From contig DORE01000026.1 in the NCBI GenBank assembly GCA_003514305.1, positions 750-9,352 of the forward strand: DNA of 8,603 nt. The letters run 5' to 3'. Position 1 is the first letter of the stretch. The number at the start of each line of letters is the position of its first letter. The position numbers and the translations under genes are program-made. The DNA is from Gammaproteobacteria bacterium. Lineage in GTDB: Bacteria; Pseudomonadota; Gammaproteobacteria; Pseudomonadales; Pseudohongiellaceae. This document shows, one piece after another, positions 6,458 through 8,603 of this stretch. The notes beneath the pieces were generated by a model. It was given only the letters and a program-made list of their open reading frames with translations. It made no database searches and had not been told where the DNA came from.

Positions 6458-7336
6458 TCAAGGCATCGGTATTTGTTGCTTTGGGTTGTTTTTCTTCATT
6501 GCAGCTTGTTTGGCGCGGCGCGCTTCTCCAGCAGCTGCAACTTCTGCACGATTGTTTTCGGTCACTCTTGAGTAGTCGTCCCTCCAACCGGGATCCCCTT
6601 GCCACGAAAACGGCGAGCGTCTGATTGTTTTGGGCTGATTAGCCTGTTCAAGCAGTTTAAGTGCCATTTCGACATGTTTCCTTTGAACGGTGCGGTCATA
6701 CGGGGCGCCTAGCGGGTTTCCGAGGGGGAAATCAGTGTGCAGGTATCGCGGTACTCCTACGTTCTGAATAATATCTAGTGCGCTTCCAATAACAATCGTC
6801 GGGATAGCGTTTTGCTCCAGATGGCGAGCAACCAGACTCACGGTCTGGTGACAGACGGGTCATAATGGTACCAGAATCGCGACATCCACCTCTTCCGACT
6901 TCATGCAATCAAGAATGGCAGGCGCATGTTCATTCACTGTTTGCCGCTGACTGTAGGCTGTGGGGGCGGAGTAAAAATTTGGAGCCAGACCGCCAATGCC
7001 CCCCTCTGCTTGAATTGCGAGCAAGGCCTCTATCGGCAGGAAGCTGCCGACATCGCGCGTGTGGGTCACGGTATCGTGCCAGGATAAACCCAGTGTGAAC
7101 ATAGAGTCCGGCGCTGACGTGGAGGAGTTTGAGTAGAGTTTACGTTCGGCACGACCTTGTAAAGTGTCTGGCATGGCCGTGGTCACCACACTTACCCGCG
7201 ATTTGGTCAGTGGTTTGGTCAAAGCGCGAAAAGGAGCATCGTCGTAGTGCGCCCATTGATAGGGCGTTGTATACCCCTGAGCCTCGTAATAGATTCGGGT
7301 GCGTTCCATGTAAGGCACGTCGTAGTTGTCCGTCAC
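6458..7336 (-). CDS. Selenoprotein related to glycine/betaine/sarcosine/D-proline reductase component B (GrdB/PrdB-like), Sec at residue 159
   Basis: One frame runs from GTG 7336 to TGA 6458 (292 aa), broken only by an in-frame TGA at 6860-6862. Both halves are clearly one protein. Before the TGA lie PYMERTRIYY (8-17), KPLTKSRVSVVTTA (41-54), LPIEALLAIQAEGGIGGLAP (100-119) and DVAILVPL. After it lie PVCHQTVSLVARHLE, GIPTIVIGSALDI-type text, DFPLGNPLGAPYD and a charged tail. This matches the C-terminal part of GrdB/PrdB, where Sec sits in a U-x-x-C motif at the same point; here it is Sec159-Pro-Val-Cys162. It is shorter than GrdB (about 430 aa). A 7-bp hairpin downstream of the TGA looks like a SECIS. 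The GTG 7336 start has AGGAG ten bases upstream; the frame is open to TTG 7387. GrdB-type enzymes use the selenol for reductive C-N cleavage with GrdA/GrdE partners, which are absent here, so its substrate is unknown. A nonsense mutation is the alternative. Confidence 0.85.
6831..6849 (-). promoter_or_regulatory. Candidate bacterial SECIS hairpin in the coding sequence
   Basis: In the transcript, ACCAGAC pairs perfectly with GUCUGGU (seven base pairs) closing the loop CGUGA. Counting the U of UGA as 1, the stem begins at nucleotide 14 and the loop at 21, with G-U at 22-23. Bacterial SECIS elements need a small apical loop with a G among its first two bases, roughly 16-37 bases after the UGA. 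In E. coli fdhF the key loop G-U is at 23-24. SelB binds this loop to deliver Sec-tRNA. A weaker 5-bp hairpin (nucleotides 7-11 with 16-20) would compete for one arm. Confidence 0.75.
6860..6862 (-). other. In-frame TGA read as selenocysteine (residue 159)
   Basis: On the - strand the frame reads V-P-L-TGA-P-V-C-H-Q. Family homologues known to me carry Cys or Sec at this point. The frame continues for 133 conserved codons after it, and the same gene ends at a different TGA (6458-6460) that has no such hairpin. Confidence 0.78.
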
Positions 7337-7346
7337 GTCGCTTGCG

Positions 7347-7351
7347 CTCCT
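7347..7351 (-). promoter_or_regulatory. Shine-Dalgarno deciding the selenoprotein start
   Basis: AGGAG on the - strand lies ten bases before GTG 7336. The upstream alternatives TTG 7387 and ATG 7369 lack a comparable site, and the conserved family text begins only about eight residues after the GTG. Confidence 0.55.
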
Positions 7352-7497
7352 GTTAGTTTTGAATAGCATAGCGACTAACCGTGCCAATAAAAAGGGGCAT
7401 ATAGGGACTGTGAGCTATCAGACCGGCCAACCCCCGCTAAGCTATTCGTGTTGTGCTGCCGACTAAAGCCTCTGTGGATGTTCGGAGCCACGGTTTG

Positions 7498-7520
7498 TAT
7501 CATGACTCAGTAGCATGATA
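7498..7520. repeat. 7-bp inverted repeat in the divergent promoter region (possible operator)
   Basis: TATCATG (7498-7504) and CATGATA (7514-7520) are perfect inverted copies separated by nine bases. They lie between the divergent selenoprotein and epoxide-hydrolase genes, 34 bases before GTG 7555. A second, wider inverted pair, AAGCTAT (7439-7445) and ATAGCTT (7518-7524), overlaps it. A regulator binding site is plausible, but no regulator gene is in view. Confidence 0.35.
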
Positions 7521-7554
7521 GCTTTGCTTCGAACCCAAATTGGACTTATGTGAC

Positions 7555-8603
7555 GTGACTGTTTCGCCGCAAACCACGCTTAGCTTGTCGGGCTTTGTGC
7601 TTGGCATTTTGATCGCTTTTTATTCGCTTTCGTCCCCTCCACTAGCCGCTCAAGGGAATTTTTCAATGATCGAGCCATCTCCTGTCTCCGGTGTAAGTTT
7701 CAGACAGATTCAGGCCAACGGCTTGAATTTTAGAATTGCTGTGGCAGGTGATTCGGGTCCGTTGATGTTGTTAGCGCACGGTTGGCCCGAGTCTTGGTAC
7801 AGCTGGCGTCATCAACTGCAGTTTTTTTCCCAGCAGGGGTACCGCGTTGTCGCTCCAGATATGCGCGGCTACGGTTCTACCGATGCGCCGGACGCAATTG
7901 AGGCATATGACATTAGAACTCTTGCTGCCGATATGCTGGGGATATTGGATGCCCTTGGTGAAGAGCGTGCCATCATGGTCGGGCACGATTGGGGGTCGAT
8001 AGTTGCCTGGAACACAGTGCTCATGTATCCGGATCGATTCTCTGCATTGATCGCTATGAGCGTGCCCTACACAGGCAGGCCTGAGCAGTCTCCGCTGATC
8101 TCCTGGAGAGAAGCCTTCGCCGATAATTTTTACTACATCCTCTATCATAATGAACCTGAAGGCGTCGCCGAGGCTGAGTACGATAGTGATCCCTATGGTC
8201 TCATTAGCAGGCTGTATTTGTCTCCTGACTCGCCACGAAGTGCACCAGAAGTGAGCGATCCTCGCCGTTCGGCCGGAGGCTGGATTCCGCGACTCGGGAT
8301 GCCTGCAGGTTTACCAGACTGGTTGGATCAGCCTGACCTGGATTATGTCGTTGGTGAATTCGTGCGATCTGGTTTTCGGGGCGGCGTGAATTACTATCGA
8401 AACTTCCATCGAAACTGGGAGGTCACTGCCGATCTGCAGGATGCCCGCATCACCGTTCCTACACTCTTTATTGCCGGTGAGCAGGATGTAGTCATTGCTG
8501 GTGCGGACCAGAGCCGGCTACAGGGGGCAATGAGCCGAGTGGTTGATGATCTTAGAGAGGTTATTCTGCTGCCGAATATTGGACATTGGGTTCAGCAGGA
8601 AGC
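7555..8603 (+). CDS. Epoxide-hydrolase-type alpha/beta hydrolase, probably exported, 3' end outside the window
   Basis: The frame is open from 7522 to the right edge. From GTG 7555 it encodes 349 residues, lacking only the C-terminal end. The N-terminus reads as a signal peptide (SGFVLGILIAFYSL, then PPLAA before QG), though it lacks positive charges. The catalytic domain has the oxyanion motif HGWPESWYSWRHQ (75-87), RGYGSTD, the nucleophile in GHDWGS (Asp145), an acidic position in GEQD (Asp311) and the catalytic His in GHW (His344). Candidate lid tyrosines that polarise the epoxide are Tyr193/194 and Tyr280/281 (NYYRN). An Asp nucleophile with these lid tyrosines indicates an epoxide hydrolase (haloalkane dehalogenase is the main alternative). 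ATG 7666 has a better ribosome site (AAGGGA, eight bases away) and would give a cytoplasmic protein, so the start is unsettled. It is divergent from the selenoprotein-aldolase pair. Confidence 0.88.
   Translation, partial: MTVSPQTTLSLSGFVLGILIAFYSLSSPPLAAQGNFSMIEPSPVSGVSFRQIQANGLNFRIAVAGDSGPLMLLAHGWPESWYSWRHQLQFFSQQGYRVVAPDMRGYGSTDAPDAIEAYDIRTLAADMLGILDALGEERAIMVGHDWGSIVAWNTVLMYPDRFSALIAMSVPYTGRPEQSPLISWREAFADNFYYILYHNEPEGVAEAEYDSDPYGLISRLYLSPDSPRSAPEVSDPRRSAGGWIPRLGMPAGLPDWLDQPDLDYVVGEFVRSGFRGGVNYYRNFHRNWEVTADLQDARITVPTLFIAGEQDVVIAGADQSRLQGAMSRVVDDLREVILLPNIGHWVQQE
7652..7657 (+). promoter_or_regulatory. Strong Shine-Dalgarno before the alternative ATG 7666
   Basis: AAGGGA is spaced eight bases from ATG 7666 in the epoxide-hydrolase frame. 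If used, it would yield a protein without the signal peptide, competing with the upstream GTG 7555 start that has no clear ribosome site. Confidence 0.4.

Noticed and set aside
6458..6841. A separate 127-residue protein starting at GTG 6841
   Set aside because: It is the second half of the selenoprotein frame; the GTG encodes Val166 within a conserved stretch and is only seven residues after the TGA.
6860..7387. A separate protein ending at the TGA 6860, starting at TTG 7387
   Set aside because: It ends in mid-domain just before the conserved redox motif; the TTG has no good ribosome site, whereas GTG 7336 does.
7771..8148. A 125-residue - strand frame
   Set aside because: It is antisense to the epoxide hydrolase, whose active-site motifs are clear.

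Overview
The window reads as chromosomal DNA of an aerobic, probably marine, gammaproteobacterium. I infer this from about 50% GC, Shine-Dalgarno-type starts with frequent GTG/TTG, a gammaproteobacterial-type tRNA-Arg(ACG), and several exported catabolic enzymes. The taxon is inference and cannot be fixed from the sequence alone. No insertion sequence, CRISPR array or phage gene was seen.

Left part (1-4259): a CoA-ester catabolic module. A FAS1/HTD2-type acyl-CoA hydratase, cut by the left edge, points left. Facing away from it are a MaoC-type hydratase, a CitE-like CoA-ester lyase, an acyl-CoA dehydrogenase and an exported B3-like metallo-beta-lactamase-fold hydrolase, all on the + strand with short gaps. 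Two hydratases, a CitE lyase and a dehydrogenase together resemble itaconate/mesaconate/citramalyl-CoA or methylsuccinyl-CoA pathways. The substrate is not decided here, and no CoA-transferase is visible.

Middle (4260-5554): a convergent exported Sel1-repeat protein on the - strand, then a tRNA-Arg(ACG) gene with its own -10 box and terminator, then about 235 bases with no convincing gene.

Right part (5555-8603): the most interesting region. On the - strand, a single reading frame (6458-7336) encodes a protein related to selenoprotein B of glycine/betaine/sarcosine/D-proline reductases (GrdB/PrdB). It is interrupted by one in-frame TGA at 6860-6862. The TGA sits at the family's redox-active U/C-x-x-C position (Sec-Pro-Val-Cys) and is followed by a 7-bp hairpin with a G in its small loop, at the distance expected of a bacterial SECIS element. 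Conventional gene calling would split this gene into two ORFs or call it a pseudogene; I read it as one selenoprotein gene. It is followed 33 bases later by an HpcH/HpaI-type aldolase that keeps its catalytic residues but carries a signal peptide. Divergently, on the + strand, lies an epoxide-hydrolase-type alpha/beta hydrolase, cut by the right edge. No GrdA/GrdE-like partner is visible, so the selenoprotein's reaction is unknown. The three genes may form a catabolic unit for an unidentified substrate.
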